Below are positions 45,980 to 55,149 of a DNA stretch of 56,577 nucleotides, one piece after another; the stretch's first letter is position 1, and each line of letters begins with the position of its first letter. The translations under genes and the position numbers were made by a program. The notes beneath the pieces were generated by a model. It was given only the letters and a program-made list of their open reading frames with translations. It had not been told where the DNA came from and did not search any database. This DNA is from an uncultured Flavobacteriaceae bacterium (lineage in GTDB: Bacteria > Bacteroidota > Bacteroidia > Flavobacteriales > Flavobacteriaceae), in the NCBI GenBank assembly GCA_947311635.1, contig CAMZLD010000048.1:1-56577 (forward strand). Direction: 5' to 3'.

Positions 45980-47503
45980 ATGAGTATCTCAAAGTCTGCA
46001 TTAATTTCAGTTTTTCACAAAGATGGCTTAGCGCCAATTGTACAAAAACTACACGCGTTAAACATAACTATTTATTCTACCGGTGGTACAGAAAAATTTA
46101 TTAAAGAGTTAAATATTCCTGTAATTGCAGTAGAAAACATCACCTCATACCCATCCATTTTAGGTGGCAGAGTTAAAACCTTACACCCTAAAATTTTTGG
46201 TGGCATTTTAAATAGAAAAGAGTTAGAAAGTGATCAAAAAGAAATTAATCAATATGACATTCCTCAAATAGATATCGTTATTGTTGACCTCTACCCTTTT
46301 GAAAAAACAGTAGCTTCTAGAGCAACTGAAGAAGAAATCATAGAAAAAATTGACATTGGTGGTATTTCACTTATAAGAGCAGCAGCAAAAAACTTTAAAG
46401 ACGTTTTTTGTATTTCATCTATGAAACAATATTCAGAAGTTTTGACGCTATTAGAAAATAACAACGGAAACTTTTCTTTAGAAGATAAAAAGAAATTTGC
46501 ACGTAAAGCATTTAATATATCATCTCATTACGATACCGCTATTTTTAATTACTTTAATCAAGCGCATGAAGAGCCTGCTTTAAAAATTAGCGAAACCAAC
46601 GGTAAAGTTTTACGTTATGGAGAAAATCCACATCAAAAAGGTTTTTTCTTCGGAAACTTTGATGATATGTTTGATAAGCTTCATGGTAAAGAACTTAGTT
46701 ATAACAATTTATTAGATGTAGATGCCGCAGTCAACCTAATGAACGAATTTACAGACGAAGCACCAACTTTTGCCGTCTTAAAACATAACAATGCATGTGG
46801 TTTTTCTCAAAGACCAACTATTTTACAAGCATATATAGATGCATTGGCAGGCGACCCAACATCTGCCTTTGGCGGTGTTTTAATAAGCAATACTAAGATT
46901 GACAAAGCCACTGCTAATGAAATTCATAAACTATTTTGTGAAGTTGTCATCGCCCCAACTTTTGAGCCAGAAGCATTGTCAATCCTAAAAGGAAAAAAGA
47001 ATCGCATTCTTTTAGTGCAAAAACAAATTACACTACCCAAGAGAACAATTAGAACTTGTTTAAATGGAACACTTGTTCAAGATAGAGATTTTAAAACAGA
47101 TGCATTAGAAAATTTAACCTATGTAACTAACAATAAGCCAACGCAAAATGAGTTAGATGATTTATTGTTTGCTTCTAAAATTTGTAAACACACTAAATCA
47201 AACACCATAGTGCTCGTAAAAGACAAACAACTTTGCGCTAGCGGAACTGGACAAACATCAAGAGTAGACGCTTTAAATCAATCCATTGCAAAAGCAAAAC
47301 ACTTTCAATTTAATTTACAAGGCGCTGTTATGGCAAGTGATGCGTTTTTTCCATTTCCAGATTGCGTAGCCATTGCACATGCCGAAGGAATAAATGCAGT
47401 AATACAACCCGGAGGCTCAATAAAAGACCAATTAAGCATCAATTTTTGTAATGAAAAAAATATGGCAATGGTATTTACCAGAATACGTCATTTTAAACAT
47501 TAA
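45980..47503 (+). CDS. purH: Bifunctional AICAR formyltransferase / IMP cyclohydrolase
   Basis: Last two steps of de novo purine synthesis; uses the 10-formyl-THF that Fhs makes. 507 residues. The N-terminal IMP cyclohydrolase (MGS-like) domain has STGGTEKFI, GGRVKTLHPKIFGGIL; the C-terminal transformylase has the catalytic K-HNN as VLKHNNACGF, and AFPFPDC-like DAFFPFPDCVAIA near the end. It lies 54 bp upstream of mreB; a TAACTTTG box just after its stop suggests mreB may also have its own promoter. Confidence 0.97.
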   Translation: MSISKSALISVFHKDGLAPIVQKLHALNITIYSTGGTEKFIKELNIPVIAVENITSYPSILGGRVKTLHPKIFGGILNRKELESDQKEINQYDIPQIDIVIVDLYPFEKTVASRATEEEIIEKIDIGGISLIRAAAKNFKDVFCISSMKQYSEVLTLLENNNGNFSLEDKKKFARKAFNISSHYDTAIFNYFNQAHEEPALKISETNGKVLRYGENPHQKGFFFGNFDDMFDKLHGKELSYNNLLDVDAAVNLMNEFTDEAPTFAVLKHNNACGFSQRPTILQAYIDALAGDPTSAFGGVLISNTKIDKATANEIHKLFCEVVIAPTFEPEALSILKGKKNRILLVQKQITLPKRTIRTCLNGTLVQDRDFKTDALENLTYVTNNKPTQNELDDLLFASKICKHTKSNTIVLVKDKQLCASGTGQTSRVDALNQSIAKAKHFQFNLQGAVMASDAFFPFPDCVAIAHAEGINAVIQPGGSIKDQLSINFCNEKNMAMVFTRIRHFKH

Positions 47504-47557
47504 ATTTAGTAACTTTGGAAACCCTCAAACATTTAACACAAAACTAATTAATACACT

Positions 47558-48586
47558 ATGGGATTTTTTGACTTTATGACAGAGGATATTGCCATTGATT
47601 TAGGAACGGCAAATACATTGATAATTCACGACGGAAAAGTTGTTGTTGATTCACCTTCTATTGTTGCCAGAGATAGAATTACCGGAAAAATCATTGCCAC
47701 CGGAAAAGAAGCCAACCTAATGCAAGGAAAAACCCATGAAAATATTAAAACAATTAGACCTTTAAAAGATGGGGTTATAGCAGATTTTGAAGCTTCAGAA
47801 GAAATGATAAAAGAATTTATCAAAAATATCCCTTCCATAAAAAATCGGTTTTTCAAACCTTCACTTCGTATGGTAATTTGTATTCCATCTGGCATTACAG
47901 AAGTTGAAAAAAGGGCCGTTAGAGATTCTGCCGAACATATGAACGCTAAAGAAGTATATTTAATACATGAGCCAATGGCTGCTGCTATAGGAATTGGCAT
48001 TAATATTATGGAACCAAAAGGAAACATGATTATTGATATAGGAGGCGGAACAACAGAAATTGCTGTAATTGCACTTGGCGGAATTGTTTGTGACAAATCT
48101 GTCAAAGTTGCAGGAGATGTCTTTACAAATGACATTGCCTATTATATGCGTACACAACACAATCTATATATTGGAGAACGAACTGCAGAAAATGTAAAAA
48201 TAAGTATTGGTGCAGCCACTGAAGATTTAGATACGCCACCAGAAGATATGTTGATACAAGGACGAGATTTATTAAGTGGAAAACCAAAACAAGTACAAAT
48301 TTCGTTTCGTGAAATTGCAAAAGCTTTAGATAAATCTATTTTACGTATTGAAGATGCCGTCATGGAAACTTTATCGCAAACGCCACCAGAATTAGCAGCA
48401 GACATCTATAATACAGGTATTTATTTAGCGGGAGGAGGCTCCATGCTACGTGGTTTAGATAAAAGACTTTCAAGAAAAACCGACTTGCCCGTATTTGTAG
48501 CTGAAGACCCCTTAAAAGCAGTAGTTCGTGGAACAGGAATTGCCTTAAAAAATCTTGAAAAATACAAAAATGTATTAATGAAATAA
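47558..48586 (+). CDS. mreB: Rod-shape-determining actin homologue MreB
   Basis: 342 residues. Actin-fold motifs: phosphate-1 IDLGTANTLI near residue 14, phosphate-2 MIIDIGGGTTEIAVI, adenosine motif YLAGGGSMLRG. Forms cytoplasmic membrane-bound filaments guiding wall synthesis. First gene of the shape cluster; a TAACTTTG box sits about 40 bases upstream of the ATG. Confidence 0.98.
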   Translation: MGFFDFMTEDIAIDLGTANTLIIHDGKVVVDSPSIVARDRITGKIIATGKEANLMQGKTHENIKTIRPLKDGVIADFEASEEMIKEFIKNIPSIKNRFFKPSLRMVICIPSGITEVEKRAVRDSAEHMNAKEVYLIHEPMAAAIGIGINIMEPKGNMIIDIGGGTTEIAVIALGGIVCDKSVKVAGDVFTNDIAYYMRTQHNLYIGERTAENVKISIGAATEDLDTPPEDMLIQGRDLLSGKPKQVQISFREIAKALDKSILRIEDAVMETLSQTPPELAADIYNTGIYLAGGGSMLRGLDKRLSRKTDLPVFVAEDPLKAVVRGTGIALKNLEKYKNVLMK

Positions 48587-48608
48587 TCTCTTATATTTTT
48601 GTAACTAG

Positions 48609-49430
48609 ATGCAGCAAATTATTTTCTTTATTCAAAAATACAGATACTTTTTGCTATTTATTTTTTTAGAAATTATAGCAATAGTACTCACTATTCAAAC
48701 GCATTCTTTACATAGAAGTAAATTTATTAGTGCGACTAACAGATTTACAGGTAGTATTTATGAAAAAACAAATGGCTTTTCTGAATTGTTTATTCTGAAA
48801 AAAAACAACGCCCAACTCTCACAAGAAAACACCCGTCTTAAAAACTTGCTAGCTGCTACAACAATAAAAAATAGCAATTCATTTTTAGACAGTACACATA
48901 GCCTTCAAAAATTTACCTATACCAATGCAAAGGTTACCAAAAATAATTTTCGCAAAAAACGTAATTTTATTTGGATAAATAAAGGCACTAAAGATGGTGT
49001 TACCAAAGGTATGGGTGTCATTAATTCAAATGGTATTATTGGTGTTACCGTTGATGCAACAAAAAACTATGCCCTTATTCTTTCTATCTTAAATATTGAT
49101 TCTAGTATTAATGTTAAACTTAAAAGCAAGCGCCATATTGGGTCGTTAACTTGGAATGGTACGCATTATAAAAATGTTCAATTAAATGATATTCCAAGAG
49201 AAGCTAAAATAAAAATTGGAGACACCATTGTAAGTGGAGGAGAATCAAACCTTTTTCCAGAAGGCATCCCTATTGGAGTTATTAAAAATTTTGATTTTGA
49301 CAGAAACTTTTACGAAAACATTAATGTAGTATTATTTAATGATATGAGTGCTATTGAATATGTTCAAATAATTCAGAATTTACATAAAAAAGAACTTGAT
49401 TCTCTAAATCAATACATTTCTAATGAATAG
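48609..49430 (+). CDS. mreC: Rod-shape-determining protein MreC
   Basis: 273 residues. One N-terminal membrane helix (YFLLFIFLEIIAIVLTI), a short coiled coil (AQLSQENTRLKNLL), then the periplasmic beta domains (KGTKDGVTKGMGVIN, GDTIVSGGESNLFPEGIPIG). Links MreB to PBP2 and the elongation machinery. The stop overlaps mreD by 8 bp. Confidence 0.95.
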   Translation: MQQIIFFIQKYRYFLLFIFLEIIAIVLTIQTHSLHRSKFISATNRFTGSIYEKTNGFSELFILKKNNAQLSQENTRLKNLLAATTIKNSNSFLDSTHSLQKFTYTNAKVTKNNFRKKRNFIWINKGTKDGVTKGMGVINSNGIIGVTVDATKNYALILSILNIDSSINVKLKSKRHIGSLTWNGTHYKNVQLNDIPREAKIKIGDTIVSGGESNLFPEGIPIGVIKNFDFDRNFYENINVVLFNDMSAIEYVQIIQNLHKKELDSLNQYISNE

Positions 49431-49929
49431 CAATCTAGTAAAAAACAGCATTCGGTTTTTAGGATTGGTATTCCTACAAATTCTAATTTTCAATAATATT
49501 TACTTCTTGGGTTATATAAACCCTGCAATCTATATAGCGTTTGTTTTACTATACCCTTTAAAAAAAGAAAGAGGGTCTTTTTTGTTTTTAAGCTTTTTAA
49601 TTGGACTCACTATTGATATTTTCAGTAATACTGGTGGTGTAAATGCAGCAGCAACACTTTTTATAGCCTATATAAGAATCTCTATTCTTAATTTTATACT
49701 TCGTAAAAATGATTATGACTATATTTTATTTAAATTAAAATCATTATCATTAATTAAAATTTTCTCATTTATTTTTATACTAACCTTTATACACCAATTT
49801 ATTATTTACAGCTTAGAATCTTTCTATCTTAAAGACATTTTATCTTCATCACTGAAAGCGCTATATGCTAGTATATTTAGTAGCATTATTTTATTTTTTT
49901 CTATTCAACTATTTTCTAAAAAGAAATAA
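49423..49929 (+). CDS. mreD: Rod-shape-determining protein MreD
   Basis: 168 residues with about five membrane helices and almost no soluble part (NSIRFLGLVFLQILIFNNIYF, then the membrane-core FLIGLTIDIFSNTGG). Partner of MreC/RodA in the elongasome. Starts inside the end of mreC and ends immediately before the PBP2 gene. Confidence 0.92.
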   Translation: MNSNLVKNSIRFLGLVFLQILIFNNIYFLGYINPAIYIAFVLLYPLKKERGSFLFLSFLIGLTIDIFSNTGGVNAAATLFIAYIRISILNFILRKNDYDYILFKLKSLSLIKIFSFIFILTFIHQFIIYSLESFYLKDILSSSLKALYASIFSSIILFFSIQLFSKKK

Positions 49930-51798
49930 ATGAAAAAGGGCCTTTTACTTTATTTTACAGTTCTTTTTATTGGTGTAATTTTTATAGCACGTCTTTTTTA
50001 CATACAAATTATAAATGTAAATCACGACCCCTTACAAAGTTCTACAATTAGAAAAAAAATAGAATACCCACATCGCGGGTATGTATTTGATAGAAACGGA
50101 ACTTTATTAGTTGCAAATCAAATATCGTATGATATAATGATTGTACCTAAAGAAGTTAAACCGCTAGACACTATAGAATTCTGTAATTTATTAGGTATTG
50201 ATAAACAATATTTCAAAACTCGGTTTTTAAAATCAAAAAAATATTCACCAAGATTACCCTCGGTTTTTGTTGGACAACTTTCTAAAGAAGACTATGCCCG
50301 CTTTCAAGAAAAAAAACATAAATACAAAGGTTTTTATGTTCAAAAAAGATTTTTAAGAAAATACCCTATTAAATCAGCAGCTAATGTTTTAGGTTATATC
50401 AGCGAAGTTAACGAAAATCTAATTCAAAAAAACCCGTATTACCAATTAGGAGAATTAATTGGTACTGCTGGTGTAGAAAAAAGCTATGAAAAACAACTAA
50501 GAGGTAAAAAAGGAGTTAAATACTTTCAAAGAGATATCTACAACAAAAACATTGGCCCCTACAAAGACGGCGCATTTGATACCGTTTCATTACCAGGAAA
50601 AGACCTTACTTTAACAATTGATAGTCAACTACAACAATATGGCGAAGCACTGATGCAAAATAAACGTGGTGGCATTGTTGCTATAGAGCCATCTTCCGGA
50701 GAAATACTTGCCTTAGTTTCGTTGCCAACCTACGACCCAAACATGATGGTCGGAAGAAAGCGTTCTATCAACTCCGTTAAGCTGTTTGGTGATACCATTC
50801 AAAAACCAATGTTAGACAGAGGTTTACAATCTATGTATCCGCCTGGATCACCCTTTAAAATATTAACAGGACTCATTGGGCTTCAAGAAGGTATTATTGA
50901 TACAAATACAATTTTTTATTGCTACCATGGATACAAATATGGTAGAAAAGGTTTTATGGGCTGCCATGACCATAAAAGTAATGTCAATTTACATTACGCT
51001 ATCTACACATCTTGCAATACTTATTTTGCTCAAACTTACCGAAAAATCATTGAAAAATATGAAAACCCATTTACTGGAATGAACGCTTGGAATAAACATG
51101 TTAAAAGTTTTGGTTTGGGTGCTTATTTTGGAAATGATTTGGCTTCTGGGCAAAAAGGACTAATACCTGATGGTTCTTATTACAACAAATGGTATCCTTC
51201 AAAAAGATGGACAGCTACCTATACACTATCAAATGCCATTGGTCAAGGCGAAATACTTACAACACCCATTCAGCTAGCAAATATGACTGCAGCTATAGCA
51301 AACAGAGGCTTTTATTATACACCTCATATTGTAAAAAAAATCAAAAATTTGCCCTTAAACAAAACATTTACAACACCTAAGTACACAAGTATTGACACCA
51401 AATATTTTAGTCCAATAATTGCAGGCATGTACGACGTTTTTGAAAACCCTCATGGCACCGCTCATAGCTCTAAAGTAAAAGATATTGCTATTTGTGGCAA
51501 AACTGGTACGGCAGAAAATTATATAAAAGTAAATGGAAAACGCATTAAACTTACAGATCATTCTATTTTTATTGCTTTTGCACCCAAAGACAATCCTAAA
51601 ATAGCGATTGCAGTGTTTGTAGAAAATGGCTATTGGGGATCTCAATGGGCAGGACCAATTGCGACCTTAATGATAGAAAAATACTTAAAAGGAAAAACCA
51701 GCAGACATTATCTAGAACAACGTATGTTTAACGGAAGTTTAGAAGACGAATACCAAAAACAATTAGATCTAGAAAATTACAATGCGGAAGAGCAATAA
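49930..51798 (+). CDS. mrdA: Penicillin-binding protein 2 (peptidoglycan transpeptidase)
   Basis: 622 residues. N-terminal membrane anchor, the pedestal domain (HRGYVFDRNGTLLVANQ), then the transpeptidase: SxxK as SPFK within MYPPGSPFKILTG (near residue 300), SxN as SCNTY, and KTGT as CGKTGTAEN. Crosslinks peptide stems during cell elongation with RodA as partner glycosyltransferase. Begins one base after the mreD stop; its end overlaps rodA by 17 bp. Confidence 0.96.
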   Translation: MKKGLLLYFTVLFIGVIFIARLFYIQIINVNHDPLQSSTIRKKIEYPHRGYVFDRNGTLLVANQISYDIMIVPKEVKPLDTIEFCNLLGIDKQYFKTRFLKSKKYSPRLPSVFVGQLSKEDYARFQEKKHKYKGFYVQKRFLRKYPIKSAANVLGYISEVNENLIQKNPYYQLGELIGTAGVEKSYEKQLRGKKGVKYFQRDIYNKNIGPYKDGAFDTVSLPGKDLTLTIDSQLQQYGEALMQNKRGGIVAIEPSSGEILALVSLPTYDPNMMVGRKRSINSVKLFGDTIQKPMLDRGLQSMYPPGSPFKILTGLIGLQEGIIDTNTIFYCYHGYKYGRKGFMGCHDHKSNVNLHYAIYTSCNTYFAQTYRKIIEKYENPFTGMNAWNKHVKSFGLGAYFGNDLASGQKGLIPDGSYYNKWYPSKRWTATYTLSNAIGQGEILTTPIQLANMTAAIANRGFYYTPHIVKKIKNLPLNKTFTTPKYTSIDTKYFSPIIAGMYDVFENPHGTAHSSKVKDIAICGKTGTAENYIKVNGKRIKLTDHSIFIAFAPKDNPKIAIAVFVENGYWGSQWAGPIATLMIEKYLKGKTSRHYLEQRMFNGSLEDEYQKQLDLENYNAEEQ

Positions 51799-53059
51799 TA
51801 ATATTATAAAAAATATTGATTGGCTACTTGTTTTGCTGTATTGCATGCTTGTGTTTTTTGGCTGGTTAAATATTTATGCAACCATTCACGATGAATCTCA
51901 TTTTAAAATATTAGATTTTTCTACGCTTTATGGAAAACAAATCATATGGATTGTTCTTGCCATACCGCTCATATTTTTTATCATGCTTTTAGACGCAAAA
52001 TTTTACGAACGCTTTGCAAGTTTCTTTTATATGTTTGCCATTCTGTTATTAGTATTCATATTTCCCTTCGGAAAAAGTATAAATGGCGCTACCTCTTGGT
52101 ATTCCTTCGGAAGCTTTACCATTCAACCGGCAGAGTTTGCCAAGGCTTTTGTAGCATTAGGAGTTGCACGTTTATTGAGCGATAAGCAATTCAGTCTTAA
52201 AATACGTAAATCACAAATAAAAGCTTTTTTTCTAATTCTATTGCCCGCATTCCTTATCATCTTACAACCAGACCCAGGGTCTGCACTAATTTATGGTGCC
52301 TTTTTATTTGTTTTTTATAGAGAAAATCTTCCAGATTATTATATAATAATAGGTTTTATTGTAATTCTTTTATTCATCTCCAGAATATTTTTTGGTTTCC
52401 AAAATGTAACATTATTTATAGTAAGCATTACCATTTTCGGACTCATGTATTTAGCACTTTTCAGAAAAAAAGCATTAAAGAAAGGATGGTTTAATATTGT
52501 TATTTTAACTATGGGGTTAATTGTATATACACTTAGTACTCAATTTATTTATAACAATATTTTAAAACAGCACCATAGAGATCGCTTTGAAGTTCTTTTA
52601 AAAATAAAAAAAGATGCAAGTGACATTGGTTATAATACAAACCAAGCAATAAAAACAATTTCATCTGGTGGTTTTTTTGGAAAAGGATACTTACAAGGTG
52701 ACCGAACCCAAGGAAAATTTGTTCCAGAACAAGAAACAGATTATATTTTTAGTGCTGTTGGAGAAGAATGGGGCTTTGTTGGAAGTAGTTTAGTGGTCAT
52801 TATTTTTGTTATTTTTCTTTTAAGAATCATCCATAAAGCAGAGAGTCAAAAAAACCCATTTAGTCGTATTTATGGTTATAGCATTGCTTCTATTTTCTTT
52901 TTACACTTTACAATTAATATTGGTATGGTAATGGGTATACTTCCTACTATTGGAATTCCGTTACCATTTTTTAGTTATGGCGGATCAGCCTTATGGGGTT
53001 TTACCCTCTTGCTATTTATCTTTATTAGGCTAGACGCCTATAAAACAAATGAATGGTAA
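51782..53059 (+). CDS. rodA: Peptidoglycan glycosyltransferase RodA
   Basis: 425 residues with about 10 membrane helices of the SEDS family. Conserved segments: SINGATSWYSFGSFTIQPAE (in part NGATSWYSFG), LQPDPGSALIYGAF, and the C-terminal PLPFFSYGGSALWGF. Polymerises lipid II with PBP2 as partner. Last gene of the shape cluster with a terminator 28 bp after its stop. Confidence 0.96.
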   Translation: MRKSNNNIIKNIDWLLVLLYCMLVFFGWLNIYATIHDESHFKILDFSTLYGKQIIWIVLAIPLIFFIMLLDAKFYERFASFFYMFAILLLVFIFPFGKSINGATSWYSFGSFTIQPAEFAKAFVALGVARLLSDKQFSLKIRKSQIKAFFLILLPAFLIILQPDPGSALIYGAFLFVFYRENLPDYYIIIGFIVILLFISRIFFGFQNVTLFIVSITIFGLMYLALFRKKALKKGWFNIVILTMGLIVYTLSTQFIYNNILKQHHRDRFEVLLKIKKDASDIGYNTNQAIKTISSGGFFGKGYLQGDRTQGKFVPEQETDYIFSAVGEEWGFVGSSLVVIIFVIFLLRIIHKAESQKNPFSRIYGYSIASIFFLHFTINIGMVMGILPTIGIPLPFFSYGGSALWGFTLLLFIFIRLDAYKTNEW

Positions 53060-53087
53060 GTGTATTTTACAATTCTTTTTATAGAAC

Positions 53088-53121
53088 AAAAAAAGCACCT
53101 TCCAATGGGAGGTGCTTTTTT
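53088..53121. terminator. Bidirectional terminator between rodA and rpsT
   Basis: AAAAAAAGCACCTTCC-AAT-GGGAGGTGCTTTTTT between convergent genes, with T-tracts on both strands. Confidence 0.9.
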
Positions 53122-53142
53122 CTATATTTTTAGGTGTACTAT

Positions 53143-53394
53143 TTATAAAGCAGCAACGTGCTTTGCTAGTTTAGATTTTAAATTAGCAGCTTTATTCTTA
53201 TGAATAACATTGGTTTTTGCTAATTTATCTAACATACCAGCAACTTTAGGAAACAAAGCTTCTGCTTCTTTCTTTTCTGTTAAAGCGCGCAATTTACGTA
53301 CAGCATTACGTGTAGTTTTGTGCTGATACTTGTTTCTTAAACGCTTAACATCGTTACTTCTAATTCTTTTTAATGCTGACTTGTGATTTGCCAT
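53143..53394 (-). CDS. rpsT: 30S ribosomal protein S20
   Basis: 83 residues, highly basic and helical ([21 protein letters not shown], shortened to [13 protein letters not shown]), binding 16S rRNA in early 30S assembly. Typical bacterial S20 length. Directly downstream (22 bp) of the tRNA-Glu gene on the same strand, so the two are probably one transcript. Confidence 0.96.
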   Translation of the reverse strand: MANHKSALKRIRSNDVKRLRNKYQHKTTRNAVRKLRALTEKKEAEALFPKVAGMLDKLAKTNVIHKNKAANLKSKLAKHVAAL

Positions 53395-53416
53395 TGTTTT
53401 TTTATTTAAAAAATTG

Positions 53417-53488
53417 TAGTCCGTAGGGGAATCGAACCCCTGTTACCAGGATGAAAACCTGGCGTCCTAACCCCTAGACGAACGGACC
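53417..53488 (-). tRNA. tRNA-Glu (anticodon UUC)
   Basis: Minus-strand sequence GGTCCGTTCGTCTAGGGGTT... folds as a cloverleaf: acceptor GGTCCGT/ACGGACT, D arm, anticodon arm CCAGG-TTTTCAT-CCTGG with TTC in the loop, and T arm AGGGG-TTCGATT-CCCCT. The 3' CCA is not encoded. Length 72 bases with discriminator A. Confidence 0.95.
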
Positions 53489-53517
53489 ATTAAAATGCAA
53501 CCTTATGATTGCGGATG

Positions 53518-53547
53518 CAAAAGTACAACTATTTTTTATTTTGCAAA
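53518..53547 (-). promoter_or_regulatory. Promoter of tRNA-Glu and rpsT
   Basis: TTTG, 18-base spacer, TACTTTTG on the minus strand; the box ends 29 bases upstream of the tRNA 5' end. A good match to the flavobacterial consensus. Confidence 0.7.
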
Positions 53548-53563
53548 ATATTTTTGACTAAAA

Positions 53564-55048
53564 TTAATAGGCTTTCGCAAATAAAACTTTTTTACTAGAT
53601 TTCTTTCCACTATAAACACACAAGCCCTCTTCAATTTTAGCATCATTTGGAATACAACGGATGGTGGCCTTTGTAAGTTCTTTTATTTTTTCTTCCGTTT
53701 GTTCTGTACCATCCCAATGTGCTAAAATAAAACCACCCTTTGTATCTAATACCTCTTTAAATTCATCAAAAGTAGACACCTCTGTAATATGCTTATTTCT
53801 AAAAGATACTGCTTTGTTAAAAATACTTTCTTGCATTTGTGCAAGTAAATTATGCAAATATTGGCCAATACCATCTATATTTTGCAGTGACTTTTCTTTG
53901 GTGTCTCTACGCGCAATCTCTACTTGGTTATTTTCTAAATCTCTAGGGCCAACAACTAGCCTAACTGGGTAGCCTTTCAATTCATACGCTGCAAATTTAA
54001 AACCTGGGCGCTTGTTAACATCTGTATCAATTTGAACACGAATGCCAAATTTCTCTAAGTCCTTTTTTATTTCGTGAGATTTTGCCAACAAAAGCTCATT
54101 TTGTTCGGTGTTTTTTTTATGCAAAAAAGGAATAATAACAACTTGATAAGGTGCTAATTTAGGAGGTAATACCAAGCCGTCATCATCAGAATGTGTCATG
54201 ATTAAAGCACCCATTAAGCGGGTAGAAACACCCCAGCTTGTTCCCCAAACATATTCTTCTCCTCCTTCTGCTGCTTGAAACTTCACATCAAAGGCTTTTG
54301 CAAAATTCTGCCCTAAATAATGTGATGTGCCTGCTTGTAATGCTTTACCATCTTGCATTAAAGCCTCTATTGTAAAGGTTTCTTCTGCACCTGCAAATCG
54401 CTCACTATCACTCTTATAACCTTTTATTACTGGCATAGCCATCCAATCTTGTGCGAAAGTTGCATACACTTGATGCATTGTTTTTGCCTCATCTATGGCT
54501 TCTTGCTTGGTAGCATGTGCTGTATCCCCTTCTTGCCATAAAAATTCTGCTGTACGCAAAAATAAACGCGTACGCATTTCCCATCGTACAACATTTGCCC
54601 ATTGGTTAATCAATAATGGCAAATCTCTATATGATTGTACCCAACCTTTATAAGTATTCCAGATAATTGCTTCAGAAGTTGGTCTAACAATTAACTCTTC
54701 TTCTAATTTAGCTTCTGGGTCAACAATGAGTTTACTTTTATTTTCTGGGTCTGTTTTTAATCTGTAATGCGTTACAACAGCACATTCTTTTGCAAATCCT
54801 TCTGCATTTTTTTCTTCTGCTTCAAATAAACTTTTCGGAACAAAAATTGGAAAGTAAGCATTTTGATGTCCCGTCTCTTTAAACATCTTATCCAATTGAT
54901 CTTTAATCAACTCCCAAATTGCAAAGCCATAAGGCTTAATAACCATACAACCCCTTACCGCAGAATTTTCTGCTAAATCAGCACTTTTTACTAGCTCATT
55001 ATACCATGCAGAAAAATTTTCTGCCCTTGATGTTAATTTTTTACTCAT
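53564..55048 (-). CDS. proS: Prolyl-tRNA synthetase (short archaeal/eukaryote-like type)
   Basis: 494 residues, class II. Catalytic core with [15 protein letters not shown], motif 2 region [20 protein letters not shown] (partly quoted as [13 protein letters not shown]), then the anticodon-binding domain ([24 protein letters not shown]) and a C-terminal extension ending FAKAY. It lacks the large editing insertion of the standard bacterial enzyme, which fits its shorter length. Charges tRNA-Pro. Monocistronic. Confidence 0.96.
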   Translation of the reverse strand: MSKKLTSRAENFSAWYNELVKSADLAENSAVRGCMVIKPYGFAIWELIKDQLDKMFKETGHQNAYFPIFVPKSLFEAEEKNAEGFAKECAVVTHYRLKTDPENKSKLIVDPEAKLEEELIVRPTSEAIIWNTYKGWVQSYRDLPLLINQWANVVRWEMRTRLFLRTAEFLWQEGDTAHATKQEAIDEAKTMHQVYATFAQDWMAMPVIKGYKSDSERFAGAEETFTIEALMQDGKALQAGTSHYLGQNFAKAFDVKFQAAEGGEEYVWGTSWGVSTRLMGALIMTHSDDDGLVLPPKLAPYQVVIIPFLHKKNTEQNELLLAKSHEIKKDLEKFGIRVQIDTDVNKRPGFKFAAYELKGYPVRLVVGPRDLENNQVEIARRDTKEKSLQNIDGIGQYLHNLLAQMQESIFNKAVSFRNKHITEVSTFDEFKEVLDTKGGFILAHWDGTEQTEEKIKELTKATIRCIPNDAKIEEGLCVYSGKKSSKKVLFAKAY

Positions 55049-55149
55049 ATACTGTAGTTTGGCATAAAATTTGTAACTTTTTACAAAAATATTAGCACTA
55101 CAAAACTAGTTATTTTTTGTATATTTAAACAACAAATACAGCATAGATT

